Below, in pieces: positions 1 through 8,180 of a stretch of DNA of 64,000 bases. Source of the DNA: Arthrobacter rhizophilus (GTDB taxonomy: Bacteria; Actinomycetota; Actinomycetes; Actinomycetales; Micrococcaceae); contig NZ_JAPFFT010000001.1 in NCBI RefSeq assembly GCF_026241105.1, positions 310,001 through 374,000 of the forward strand, written 5' to 3'. Position numbers and translations under genes: made by a program. Within the stretch, counting starts at the first letter, position 1. The number at the start of each line of letters is the position of its first letter. Below the pieces are notes generated by a model that was not told the origin of the DNA, searched no databases, and was given only the letters and a program-made list of their open reading frames with translations.

Positions 1-1
1 C

Positions 2-829
2 TTGGTGACCGTCATGTGGGCAAACAATGAGGTCGGGAGTATCCAGCCGGTCAGGGAGATCGTGGAACTCGCTGCAGGTCACGGCATTCCCGTGCACTCG
101 GACGCCGTCCAGGCTTTCGGCTCGATCCCCCTGGGTTTCCGCGAATCGGGGCTCGCCGCGATGTCGGCGTCGAGCCACAAAATCGGCGGCCCAGTGGGCG
201 TGGGCGCCCTGTTCCTCGGGCGGTCCACCAAGGTCACGCCCGTTCAGCACGGGGGAGGGCAGGAACGCGACGTCCGCTCGGGAACACTGGATACAGCGTC
301 GATCGCGGCGTTCGCCGCCGCGGCGGAGTCAGCTGCCCAGAACCTGCCCGCGGAGCGCGAGCGAATCGGTGCTTTGCGCGACCGGATCATTGACGGAGTC
401 CAGGCGGCCATTCCCGAGGCAGTGTTGCGCGGAGCGCCTGGAGACGCCCGGCTTCCGGGCAACGCGCACTTCACCTTCCCGGGATGTGAGGGCGATTCCT
501 TGCTGTTCCTGCTGGACCTCGCGGGTATTGAGTCCTCCACGGGATCCGCCTGTACCGCAGGCGTCCCCAGGCCTTCGCACGTCTTGCTTGCCATGGGGCT
601 GGATGAGGACACCGCGCGGGGCGCGCAGCGATTCAGCCTGGGGCATTCCTCGAACGATGCCGACGTCGACTCGTTGCTCAGCGCGCTGCCCGGCGCGTAC
701 GCCCGGGCGAGGTTGGCCGGAATGGCCGGGCATGAGTCCAGTATCCAGACCGCGGCGACGGTGGCCCGCGGCTATGTCGGCGACTCTGCCAGGGGCCCAG
801 CAGGAGATCAGGCTTCCGGCAACAACTGA
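2..829 (+). CDS. Cysteine desulfurase (NifS/IscS family), 5'-truncated
   Basis: This is the C-terminal 275 residues of a PLP-dependent cysteine desulfurase, which takes sulfur from L-cysteine as an enzyme persulfide and leaves alanine. The HSDAVQ motif (residues 32-37), the Schiff-base lysine in SSHK (K60) and the catalytic cysteine in STGSAC (C184) are all present. The family is usually about 380-400 residues, so roughly 110 N-terminal residues lie before the window and the true start is not visible. The last 22 bp overlap the convergent reductase gene. With mnmA about 1.4 kb downstream on the same strand, it is a good candidate sulfur donor for tRNA 2-thiouridine synthesis. That partnership is inferred from position. 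Confidence 0.93.
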   Translation: MVTVMWANNEVGSIQPVREIVELAAGHGIPVHSDAVQAFGSIPLGFRESGLAAMSASSHKIGGPVGVGALFLGRSTKVTPVQHGGGQERDVRSGTLDTASIAAFAAAAESAAQNLPAERERIGALRDRIIDGVQAAIPEAVLRGAPGDARLPGNAHFTFPGCEGDSLLFLLDLAGIESSTGSACTAGVPRPSHVLLAMGLDEDTARGAQRFSLGHSSNDADVDSLLSALPGAYARARLAGMAGHESSIQTAATVARGYVGDSARGPAGDQASGNN

Positions 830-2046
830 TCCAACGGCACCGCAGGGTCAACCAAGCGGTCGGTGTCGACGCGGACCCGCCCGGCAATCAACGCCTTGAT
901 GGGCTTCTGGACGCGTTGCTGGTTGACGCTCATACCGGCCACCACGGCACTGTCCCGCAGCCAGAAGGCAATGAAGCTGTTCTCCTCCATCGAGCCGCGG
1001 ATGACGGGCGCCGAACCCGCCGCCAGCGTGGGATATCCCCAGTACTCCATCGAGACGTCGAACTGGTCCGTGTAGAAATACGGGACCACGTCCAGCATCG
1101 CGTCCTGCCCCAGCATCGCTTTGGCCGCGACCTTGCCGCCGTTGAGGGCGTTGGACCAGTGCTCGCTGCGGTGGTGCTCGCCAGTGAAGGGGTGGAGGGC
1201 ATTGGCAACGTCTCCCGCCGCAAAGACATCGGGACTGCTGGTCCGGAGCGAAGAATCGACCACGATTCCATTCCGGATTTCCAGCCCCATGGCTTCGGCC
1301 AGGGCGGTGTCCGGAACAACGCCCACGGCCACCACCAACAGGTCGGCTGGAAGGACCTCGCCGGAGTTGGTGACAACCGCCTGTGCCTTGCCGTCACGTC
1401 CCCTGATCTCCGCTGCGCTCGCGGGGAGCCGGAACTGGACGCCGTGCTTTTCGTGCAGGTTGCGGAAGAAGCCACCCAGCTCGGGTCCGATGGCCAGGCT
1501 CAGTGGCACGTCCTCCAATCCCAGCAGGGTCACCGCGTTGCCGTAGCTCCTGGCGGCCGCGGCAAGCTCCATGCCGATCCAGCCAGAGCCGACCATCACC
1601 ACGTTCCTTCCGCCGACTGACAGCCCTTCCTTGAGTTTGCGCGAATCGTTGAAAGTCCGGAACGTCGTGACGCCGGCCAGTTCGGAACCGGGGAGGGGGA
1701 TGTGCCGCGGTTGCGCTCCCGTGGCAATGAGTAGCCGGCTGAACTCGAGTTGCGTCCCTGAATCCAGCTGCAGGGTGTGGGTGGCAGGATCGGCGGCAAT
1801 GGCCGCCTCGCCGAGGAGGAGTTCGACGCCGTTCTCCTGGTACCAGCCGGCCGCCAGCACCGGGACGGCGTCCTCGTCTGCCTTTCCCAAGAGAAACTCC
1901 TTGGAAAGCGGAGGACGCAGATAGGGCTGCTCATCCTCGGCGCAAACCACCGTGATCCTGCCTTCGAATCCTTCTGAGCGTAGGGTTTTGGCGGCGGTGG
2001 CTCCGGCCAGTCCGCCGCCGGCGATGACGATGGGTTCAGTCTCCAT
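808..2046 (-). CDS. FAD-dependent NAD(P)H:ferredoxin-type reductase
   Basis: A 412-residue pyridine-nucleotide-disulfide-fold oxidoreductase like those that pass electrons from NAD(P)H to ferredoxin or rubredoxin partners of P450s and dioxygenases. It has an N-terminal FAD dinucleotide fold (IVIAGGGLAGATAA, residues 6-19), the PYLRPPLSKE segment typical of rhodocoxin/putidaredoxin reductases (41-50), a central NAD fold (VVMVGSGWIGMELA, 149-162) and the C-terminal FAD motif VFAAGDVA. Length is normal for the family. No ferredoxin or P450 gene is adjacent, so the partner is unknown. The gene is divergent from mnmA across a 209-bp gap that holds a short AT-rich palindrome, a possible operator. 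The start is the ATG at 2046. Confidence 0.88.
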   Translation of the reverse strand: METEPIVIAGGGLAGATAAKTLRSEGFEGRITVVCAEDEQPYLRPPLSKEFLLGKADEDAVPVLAAGWYQENGVELLLGEAAIAADPATHTLQLDSGTQLEFSRLLIATGAQPRHIPLPGSELAGVTTFRTFNDSRKLKEGLSVGGRNVVMVGSGWIGMELAAAARSYGNAVTLLGLEDVPLSLAIGPELGGFFRNLHEKHGVQFRLPASAAEIRGRDGKAQAVVTNSGEVLPADLLVVAVGVVPDTALAEAMGLEIRNGIVVDSSLRTSSPDVFAAGDVANALHPFTGEHHRSEHWSNALNGGKVAAKAMLGQDAMLDVVPYFYTDQFDVSMEYWGYPTLAAGSAPVIRGSMEENSFIAFWLRDSAVVAGMSVNQQRVQKPIKALIAGRVRVDTDRLVDPAVPLDQLLPEA

Positions 2047-2112
2047 GGTGACTCGATTCGCGGGGGAGTGGAAGTTCGCGTGGACGCGGACGGTTCACGC
2101 AGTCGAACATCT

Positions 2113-2127
2113 AAAACTGATAGTTTT
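2113..2127. promoter_or_regulatory. Short AT-rich palindrome, possible operator
   Basis: A perfect 6-bp inverted repeat AAAACT-GAT-AGTTTT. It lies 67 bp upstream of the reductase start and 128 bp upstream of mnmA. An outer pair CTAAA (2111-2115) and TTTAG (2131-2135) gives a second nested symmetry. It is clearly more AT-rich than its surroundings. The cognate regulator is not identifiable from the window. Confidence 0.35.
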
Positions 2128-2187
2128 GACTTTAGAATTGTCCGTGATGGCGGTCAAGGCATTTTGGGGCCCATTCCGGCGGGGCGC

Positions 2188-2193
2188 TAGAAT
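2188..2193 (+). promoter_or_regulatory. Candidate -10 box for mnmA
   Basis: TAGAAT matches the TATAAT consensus at 5 of 6 positions and lies 62 bp upstream of the mnmA start. The best -35-like sequence 18 bp further upstream is only TTGGGG (2164-2169), so the promoter call is weak. Confidence 0.3.
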
Positions 2194-2255
2194 AGTCGGG
2201 CGCGCTCACTCTTTTCAGCCGCAATTCTCCTCCCCGACACCTACAGAAAGCCAGC

Positions 2256-3395
2256 ATGCGAGTTCTTGCAGCCATGAGCGGCGGAGTCGATTCCGCCGTT
2301 GCCGCCGCCCGCGCCGTCGAGGCGGGGCACGACGTCGTCGGCGTCCACTTGGCGCTGTCACGCATGCCCGGAACGCTGCGTACCGGCAGCCGCGGCTGCT
2401 GCACGATCGAAGACTCCCGTGACGCTTGGCGCGCCTGCGATGTGCTGGGGATCCCGTATTATGTTTGGGACTTTTCGGAGCGATTCAAGGAAGACGTCGT
2501 CCAGGACTTCATCGACGAATACGCCGCGGGTCGCACTCCCAATCCCTGCATGCGCTGCAACGAGCGGATCAAGTTCGCGGCCTTACTGGAAAAGGCCATC
2601 GCGCTGGGCTTCGACGCGGTCTGCACGGGTCACTACGCCAAGGTCATCCAGGATGCGGACGGCAATCCCGAACTCCACCGCGCGGCCGATTGGGCCAAGG
2701 ACCAGAGCTACGTTCTCGGCGTCCTGACCCACGAACAGCTCAAGCACTCCATGTTCCCGCTGGCCGAGACCCCCTCCAAGGCCGAGGTCCGCGCGGAGGC
2801 CGAACGCCGCGGCCTGTCCGTGGCGAACAAGCCGGACAGCCATGACATCTGCTTCATCCCCGATGGCGACACCGCGGGTTGGCTTGCCGAAAAGATCGAC
2901 ATGACCACAGGCGACATCGTGGACGAGGCCGGGACCAAGGTAGGGGAGCACCCAGGCGCCAACGCGTTCACGGTCGGCCAGCGCCGCGGGCTCAAGCTGG
3001 GCACTCCTGCCGCTGACGGCAGGCCACGCTTTGTGCTGGAAATCCGGCCCAAGGAAAACAAGGTTGTCGTCGGGCCCGAAGCCCTGCTCGCGATCGACGA
3101 GATCCGCGGAATCAAGGTGTCCTGGGCCGGACTGCCCATCGCCGAGGTAGCTACCGGAGCCGAGTTCGACTGCTATGCCCAGGTGCGGGCCCATGGCGAC
3201 CCCGTTCCGGCCAAGGCGTCGGTAGGGCGGAATGTCGACGACGCCGGCATCGAGCGTGAAGGCCTCGTGGTGACACTTATCGATCCGCTGCGCGGAGTGG
3301 CCCCCGGACAGACCATCGTGTTGTATCAAGGCACGCGTGTACTGGGCCAGGCAACCATCGACGCCGCCCGGTCCCTCCAGCGCGCGGCGCTCTAA
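2256..3395 (+). CDS. mnmA: tRNA-specific 2-thiouridylase MnmA
   Basis: MnmA uses ATP to adenylate U34 of tRNA-Lys/Glu/Gln and then thiolates it with sulfur delivered by a cysteine desulfurase. The 379-residue product has the N-type PP-loop SGGVDS (residues 8-13), the nucleophile/persulfide motif NPCMRCN (C98) with the second catalytic cysteine in DSHDICFIP (C199), and GHYAK. Length is normal. The ATG at 2256 begins directly at the conserved [10 protein letters not shown]. About 70 bp after the stop there is a small perfect hairpin (GCAGCG-TTTC-CGCTGC, 3469-3484) with no T-run, so it is only a weak terminator candidate. The upstream cysteine desulfurase on the same strand is a likely functional partner. 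Confidence 0.97.
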   Translation: MRVLAAMSGGVDSAVAAARAVEAGHDVVGVHLALSRMPGTLRTGSRGCCTIEDSRDAWRACDVLGIPYYVWDFSERFKEDVVQDFIDEYAAGRTPNPCMRCNERIKFAALLEKAIALGFDAVCTGHYAKVIQDADGNPELHRAADWAKDQSYVLGVLTHEQLKHSMFPLAETPSKAEVRAEAERRGLSVANKPDSHDICFIPDGDTAGWLAEKIDMTTGDIVDEAGTKVGEHPGANAFTVGQRRGLKLGTPAADGRPRFVLEIRPKENKVVVGPEALLAIDEIRGIKVSWAGLPIAEVATGAEFDCYAQVRAHGDPVPAKASVGRNVDDAGIEREGLVVTLIDPLRGVAPGQTIVLYQGTRVLGQATIDAARSLQRAAL

Positions 3396-3514
3396 GGGTG
3401 TCCGCGGCAGCGCCCTAGCGGTGTCTGCGCCATTGCCTCCAGTGAAGGCCCGCTCCATACTTGGCTAAGCAGCGTTTCCGCTGCGGTGGTTGGGGTTCCG
3501 CATTCGGGACGGCG

Positions 3515-5146
3515 ATGGCTGTGGCATTTCAAAAGAAGGCCCCGGGGGACATCAAGGCCGGGCAAATGGTCGAGGTGGCGGTTCTTGCTGAAGGCCCGAT
3601 CGGCAGGGGCGGCGACGGTCCGTTGATCGCCCGGCTGCGCATCCCCGTTGAGCGCTTGCGGCGCGGTCCCACGGGACACCGGCTTGCCGTGCACATCAGG
3701 AAATGGCGCGGCACCAGCGTGGTTCCCATTACCCTCACGGCGCCGGGGGATCCGTGGCGCCTCGTCTCCGAGGACCCGCCCGCGGACTTGCGGGCACTCC
3801 TTGACGATTCGAGGTTCCTGGCCCAGCACGTCTATGGCGTGGCTTCGGCAACCCTTGACCTGTTCGAATCGACCCTGGGCCGGCGCATGCCGTGGAATCC
3901 GGAGGGGCGGCTCGTGTTGAAGGCCCGCGACCTCGTGACGGCCACGGACACCGGCTACGAGCGGGACACCAACATCATCCGCTTCGGGTCCATCGACCGC
4001 ATGGGCTACAAGGTTCCGACCGCGTTGTTCCGGGACATCGTGGCGCACGAGGTTACGCACGCAATCCTTGATGGATTCCGGCCGGCATGGGGTGATGCGA
4101 TGGCCACGGCGGAACAAATCGCCTTGCATGAAGCGCTGGCGGACCTTGTTGCCGTCCTTTCTGTGTTTTCTTCGCGGGACGTGGTGTACCGCCAGCTCAA
4201 GGCCGCGGCCGGCGGATTCGAGGCCGGACAGGAAGTGGACGAGACCGTCTTGATGCGGTCCATCTTCGACTTTGCCCGGGATCTCTATGCCCGCGGCCCG
4301 CTGCGTGAGCCGTTCGTCGGTGCGGTCCCCGACCACTGGCAGGAGCTGCCGGAGCCGCACCAGCGTGGCGCGGTCGTCGTCGGGGCCGTGTTGCGAGCTG
4401 TCCATAGACTCTGGGTCGAACGGAACCGCCGCTTCGGTGAGGGGCAGAGCCTGCAGCAAAAAGCCGAGTCCGGATCCATCGTGGGCATCAGGGTCCTGCG
4501 CATGCTCATCCGGGGGCTGGCCTACATGCCTCCTGTGGACGTCTCCTGGCACGACCTGTTGCGGGGGGTCATGGCATCGGACCTGGACATGGTTCCAGAG
4601 GACGCGCACGGTTACCGGGAGGCCCTCCAAGCCGAATTCTCCGGGATCGGCATCCATCGAGTCTCGCTGTCCAATATTTCCGGGGTGGACAACTACCAGG
4701 GGCTGCGGTACCCTATTCGGCTCACGGCACTGGGCTCGGATCCCCAAGAGGTCCAGCGCTTTGTCTGGGAAAACCCCCGGCTGCTCGATGCCGCCCGTTT
4801 GGAGCGCCGAACTCCGCTTAGTTCCACGCGAGTGCGGACTTCCGAGCGGGTCACCCCGGACGGCTTCGTCGTCTCGGAGATCGGAGCGTCCTTCATTCAG
4901 ACGGTGCGCATGAGCCGAAAAGAGGCCTATGTGCGTCTTGGCCTGAAGACCGAGCGCGAGTATGTGGACATCCGCGGAGGCGGAGTCTTGAGGTTCGACG
5001 CCGGTGGCCGCCTCGTCTACGCGGCGCTGAAACCGGTGATGTCCCGTGAACGGCAGGCTGCATTGTTCGTCTCGGACGAACAGCGCGCCGCTGAAGAGGA
5101 GGCTTCCGGCGGAGTCCAGGACAAGTTCCACGGGACCGGTGAATAG
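3515..5146 (+). CDS. Putative cytosolic zinc metallopeptidase-like protein (thermolysin-like motif)
   Basis: I do not recognise this 543-residue protein as a named family. Its central region carries HEVTH (residues 178-182) followed 24 residues after the second histidine by LHEALADL (E206). This matches the gluzincin pattern of thermolysin-like enzymes (HExxH plus a downstream glutamate in an (N/H)EAxxD motif). There is no signal peptide or transmembrane segment and no obvious propeptide, so it looks cytosolic, unlike secreted M4 enzymes. The C-terminal 200 residues have no motif I know. The ATG at 3515 is preceded by GGGAC. A TTG 54 bp upstream (3461) is in frame and would add 18 residues. 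It stands alone between mnmA and the ABC importer. Zinc binding is well supported by motif, but proteolytic activity is inference. Confidence 0.72.
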   Translation: MAVAFQKKAPGDIKAGQMVEVAVLAEGPIGRGGDGPLIARLRIPVERLRRGPTGHRLAVHIRKWRGTSVVPITLTAPGDPWRLVSEDPPADLRALLDDSRFLAQHVYGVASATLDLFESTLGRRMPWNPEGRLVLKARDLVTATDTGYERDTNIIRFGSIDRMGYKVPTALFRDIVAHEVTHAILDGFRPAWGDAMATAEQIALHEALADLVAVLSVFSSRDVVYRQLKAAAGGFEAGQEVDETVLMRSIFDFARDLYARGPLREPFVGAVPDHWQELPEPHQRGAVVVGAVLRAVHRLWVERNRRFGEGQSLQQKAESGSIVGIRVLRMLIRGLAYMPPVDVSWHDLLRGVMASDLDMVPEDAHGYREALQAEFSGIGIHRVSLSNISGVDNYQGLRYPIRLTALGSDPQEVQRFVWENPRLLDAARLERRTPLSSTRVRTSERVTPDGFVVSEIGASFIQTVRMSRKEAYVRLGLKTEREYVDIRGGGVLRFDAGGRLVYAALKPVMSRERQAALFVSDEQRAAEEEASGGVQDKFHGTGE

Positions 5147-5218
5147 CCCTTCGGAATCAGGCGTTCCTGCGCATGGTGATCGATATAGCCGACGACGCGA
5201 CCAAAGAAAAGTAAATTT

Positions 5219-5234
5219 TGTGTCTCAACTCACA
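5219..5234. promoter_or_regulatory. CRP/GlxR-like site upstream of the peptide ABC importer
   Basis: TGTGT-CTCAAC-TCACA matches the CRP-family consensus TGTGA-N6-TCACA at 9 of 10 fixed positions. The symmetry extends outward: ATTTTGTG (5215-5222) against CACAGAAT (5231-5238) pairs at 7 of 8 positions. The site is about 114 bp upstream of the binding-protein start in a 201-bp gap, a sensible place for a carbon-status regulator of nutrient import. Confidence 0.5.
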
Positions 5235-5347
5235 GAATCAAACGTTTCACCAAGAATCCTTCTGATTGAATCGTGAAATCAGGAGTATGTGCTCCGAGGA
5301 AATTACCGACGGCGGTACGCCGTATCCATCGAACAGAAAGTTCACTG

Positions 5348-6976
5348 ATGGCAATGAACAAAAAAGCCCTGCGCAGCGTTATCGCGTTCGCGGGCATCTC
5401 CGCATTCGCTTTGACGGCCTGCACGGGCCCGTCCGGCGGCGGCGGTTCGGCTTCTTCAGCTGCCAGCGGCCCGATCGCCTACGGCACCACCGATAAAGTG
5501 ACCGCGCTCGATCCCGCTGGTTCTTACGACAACGGTTCCTTCATGGTGATGAACCAGGTCTATTCCTTCCTCCTCAACTCGAAGCCCGGAAGCGCCGAGC
5601 CCGTGCCGGATCTGGCGGAATCGGCGTCGTTCACGTCGCCCACCGAGTTCACGGTCAAGCTGAAGTCCGGACTCAAGTGGGCCAACGGTCACACGCTGGA
5701 CTCCACCGACGTTAAGTTTTCGTTCGACCGCCAGGTCAAGATCAACGACCCCGCCGGACCGGCGTCCCTCCTCGAAAACCTGGATAGTGTCTCCACCCCC
5801 GACGCCAACACCGCGGTTTTCAAACTGAAGCTCGCCAACGACCAGACGTTTGCACAGATCCTCAGCAGCCCGGCCGCGCCGATTGTGGACCACCAGGTCT
5901 TCCCGGCGGACAAGCTGCTTTCCGATGACGACATCATCAAGGCCAAGGCGTTCTACGGCCAGTACACGATCGACAGCTACAAGAAGAACGAGCTCATCAG
6001 CCTCAAGGCCTACCCGGACTACAAAGGTGTTCTGGGCAAGCCGGCCAATGACGCGGCGACCATCAAGTACTACGCCGAGCCGACCAACATGAAGTTGGAC
6101 ATCCAGCAGGGCAACATCGACGTTGCTAACCGAAGCCTCAGCGCCACCGATGTCGATGACCTCAAGAAGGACTCCAAGGTCAAGGTAAACGTTGGACCGG
6201 GCGGCGAAATCCGCTACATCACGTTCAACTTCAACACCATGCCTTTTGGCGCCAAGGCAGCGGGGGCGGACCCGGCCAAGGCACTCGCCGTACGCCAGTC
6301 GATCGCCAACCTGGTTGACCGCCAGGCAATCGCCGACCAGGTCTACAAGGGCACATACCTGCCGCTGTACTCCAATGTTCCCAGCGGTTTCCTGGGCGCC
6401 AACGAGTCCTTCAAGGACGCATACGGCGACAACGGAAAGCCGAGCCTGGACAAGGCCAAGAAGGTCCTCTCCGACGCCGGCGTCAAGGATGTTGTCACCC
6501 TGAACCTGCAGTACAACCCGGACCACTACGGCAAGTCCTCAGGCGACGAGTACGCCATGATCAAGGACCAGCTTGAGAAGTCGGGTCTCTTCAAGGTCAA
6601 CCTGCAGTCCACCGAATGGGTGACCTACAGCAAGGCCAGCCGCGCCGACGAATACCCGCTGTTCCAGTTCGGTTGGTTCCCGGACTTCAGCGACGCCGAC
6701 AACTACCTCACCCCCTTCTTCCCGAAGGGCGGCTTCCTGAAGAACCACTACGACAACCCGGCAGTGACGGATCTGATCAACAAGCAGCTGACCACCACTG
6801 ACAAGTCGGCCCGCGAGTCGGCCATCAAGGACGCCCAGAACGCATTGGCGAAGGACATTTCCACTTTGCCGCTGCTCCAGGGCGCACAAGTTGCCATTTC
6901 GGCGAAGGGCGTGAACGGCGTCGACAAGACGCTTGACGCATCCTTCAAGTTCCGATTGGGAACCGTTTCAAAGTAA
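5348..6976 (+). CDS. ABC transporter substrate-binding lipoprotein, family 5 (peptide type)
   Basis: Extracellular solute receptor of the importer encoded by the next three genes. It belongs to SBP_bac_5, which binds oligopeptides, dipeptides, nickel or some sugars. The 542-residue product has a lipoprotein signal: charged MNKKALR, a hydrophobic stretch and the lipobox ALTAC, followed by a Gly/Ser-rich linker. So it should be anchored to the outer face of the membrane. The mature part has the family's usual length. I chose the ATG at 5348 because upstream in-frame codons would put 25 residues before the signal peptide. Another ATG at 5354 is possible. A stem-loop follows the gene and may raise its mRNA level over the permease genes. 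The substrate cannot be read from sequence. Confidence 0.93.
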   Translation: MAMNKKALRSVIAFAGISAFALTACTGPSGGGGSASSAASGPIAYGTTDKVTALDPAGSYDNGSFMVMNQVYSFLLNSKPGSAEPVPDLAESASFTSPTEFTVKLKSGLKWANGHTLDSTDVKFSFDRQVKINDPAGPASLLENLDSVSTPDANTAVFKLKLANDQTFAQILSSPAAPIVDHQVFPADKLLSDDDIIKAKAFYGQYTIDSYKKNELISLKAYPDYKGVLGKPANDAATIKYYAEPTNMKLDIQQGNIDVANRSLSATDVDDLKKDSKVKVNVGPGGEIRYITFNFNTMPFGAKAAGADPAKALAVRQSIANLVDRQAIADQVYKGTYLPLYSNVPSGFLGANESFKDAYGDNGKPSLDKAKKVLSDAGVKDVVTLNLQYNPDHYGKSSGDEYAMIKDQLEKSGLFKVNLQSTEWVTYSKASRADEYPLFQFGWFPDFSDADNYLTPFFPKGGFLKNHYDNPAVTDLINKQLTTTDKSARESAIKDAQNALAKDISTLPLLQGAQVAISAKGVNGVDKTLDASFKFRLGTVSK

Positions 6977-6987
6977 GCAGCCGGTCG

Positions 6988-7022
6988 GGGGAGGCGGGTG
7001 CCAACAGGCGCTTTGCCTCCCC
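6988..7022 (+). other. Stem-loop between binding-protein and permease genes
   Basis: GGGGAGGC (6988-6995) pairs with GCCTCCCC (7015-7022). An inner GTGCC/GGCGC pair (one G-U) extends the helix. There is no T-run, so full termination is unlikely. Such structures between a binding-protein gene and its permeases often protect the upstream mRNA. A second small hairpin, CCCGCG/CGCGGG, lies at 7055-7071 just before the permease gene. Confidence 0.55.
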
Positions 7023-7090
7023 TTACTGCTGATTGCCTCACATATGAGCAAAACCCCGCGCGATCCGCGGGCAATGAACTTTAGGTAGCA

Positions 7091-8179
7091 ATGACAACAC
7101 TTATAGAGGTGCCCGACGTCGAACCGGACGCGGTCGCTCCCAAGAGCAAATCAGCGGGCGGAGGTCTGGGCAGGTACATCGTGGTCAGGTTTTTCCTGAT
7201 CATTCCCACGATCTTCATCCTTGTAACGCTGGTTTTCTTCCTCATGCGGGTCATCGGTGACCCCATCACTGCAGCGCAGGGTGGTCGGCTTCCTCCTGAC
7301 GTCCTGGCACAGCGAATCCACGACGCCGGTTACGACCGGCCGATCATCATCCAGTACTTCGAATACCTGGGCCAATTGGTCACCGGCAACTTCGGCACCA
7401 CCATCACGGACCGGCGGCCCGTCGTCGAAATGCTGTCGACGTTCGGCGCAGCCACCCTTGAGCTGTCTATCAACGCGCTGATCGTGGCACTCGCTGTCGG
7501 TATCCCGTTGGGCCTGATCGCCGCTCAGCGTCGCGACAAGGCCGCAGACGCCTTCCTCCGTTGCTTTGCAATCCTTTGCTATGCCACCCCGGTCTTCTTC
7601 TCGGGGCTATTGCTGAAACTGACGTTCTCCGTGTGGCTCGGCTGGCTGCCAGTGGCCGGGCGTGTCTCCACCCGCACCGAGCTGACCATGGGTCAACTCG
7701 CGGCTCCGACCGGCATCTACTGGCTAGACGCATTGCGCAGCGGGAACTTTAACGCGCTGGGCGACATCGTCTCGCACGCAGTGCTTCCAGCCATTGCCTT
7801 GGGCCTCCTGACCGCAGGCGTCTTCCTGCGCCTCGTCCGCACAAATGTCATCGGCACGCTGGGCAAGGACTACGTTGAGGCCGGGCGTTCACGCGGCGTC
7901 AGCGAGTTCCGGCTCGTCACCAAGCATGCCTACAAGCCGGCGCTGATCCCCATCATCACCGTCATGGGCCTGCAGATCGCCCTCATGTTGGGCGGTGCTG
8001 TCCTGACCGAGACCACCTTCGAATGGAAGGGGCTCGGCTACCAGTTGGTCCAGTACCTGAACGCCAGGGACTTCGTAGCAGTCCAAGGCATTGTGGTGCT
8101 GTTGGCCGTTATCGTGGCCATCACCAACTTCGTCGTGGACATCATCGCCGCGCTGATCGACCCGCGAGTGAGGTACTGA
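7091..8179 (+). CDS. ABC transporter permease, DppB/OppB type
   Basis: First membrane permease of the importer. The 362-residue product has a cytosolic N-terminus of about 30 residues, a long hydrophobic segment (VVRFFLIIPTIFILVTLVFFLMRVIGD), then a periplasm-side loop and several further helices. The EAA loop is represented by VEAGRSRGVSEFRLVTKHAYKPALIPI, which contacts the ATPase. Length is slightly above the usual 310-340 because of the N-terminal tail. The start ATG is 11 bp after an AGG-containing Shine-Dalgarno-like stretch. It ends one base before the next permease gene begins, so the two are translated together. Confidence 0.95.
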   Translation: MTTLIEVPDVEPDAVAPKSKSAGGGLGRYIVVRFFLIIPTIFILVTLVFFLMRVIGDPITAAQGGRLPPDVLAQRIHDAGYDRPIIIQYFEYLGQLVTGNFGTTITDRRPVVEMLSTFGAATLELSINALIVALAVGIPLGLIAAQRRDKAADAFLRCFAILCYATPVFFSGLLLKLTFSVWLGWLPVAGRVSTRTELTMGQLAAPTGIYWLDALRSGNFNALGDIVSHAVLPAIALGLLTAGVFLRLVRTNVIGTLGKDYVEAGRSRGVSEFRLVTKHAYKPALIPIITVMGLQIALMLGGAVLTETTFEWKGLGYQLVQYLNARDFVAVQGIVVLLAVIVAITNFVVDIIAALIDPRVRY

Positions 8180-8180
8180 G

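Noticed and set aside
3392..5131. 579-residue open frame antisense to the metallopeptidase-like gene
   Set aside because: High-GC shadow frame. It has an unnatural His/Arg-rich composition, no known motif, and overlaps a frame with a clear zinc motif.
5456..6526. 356-residue antisense open frame inside the binding-protein gene
   Set aside because: The sense frame is an unambiguous SBP_bac_5 lipoprotein; the antisense protein is Val/Gly/Arg-rich with no family.
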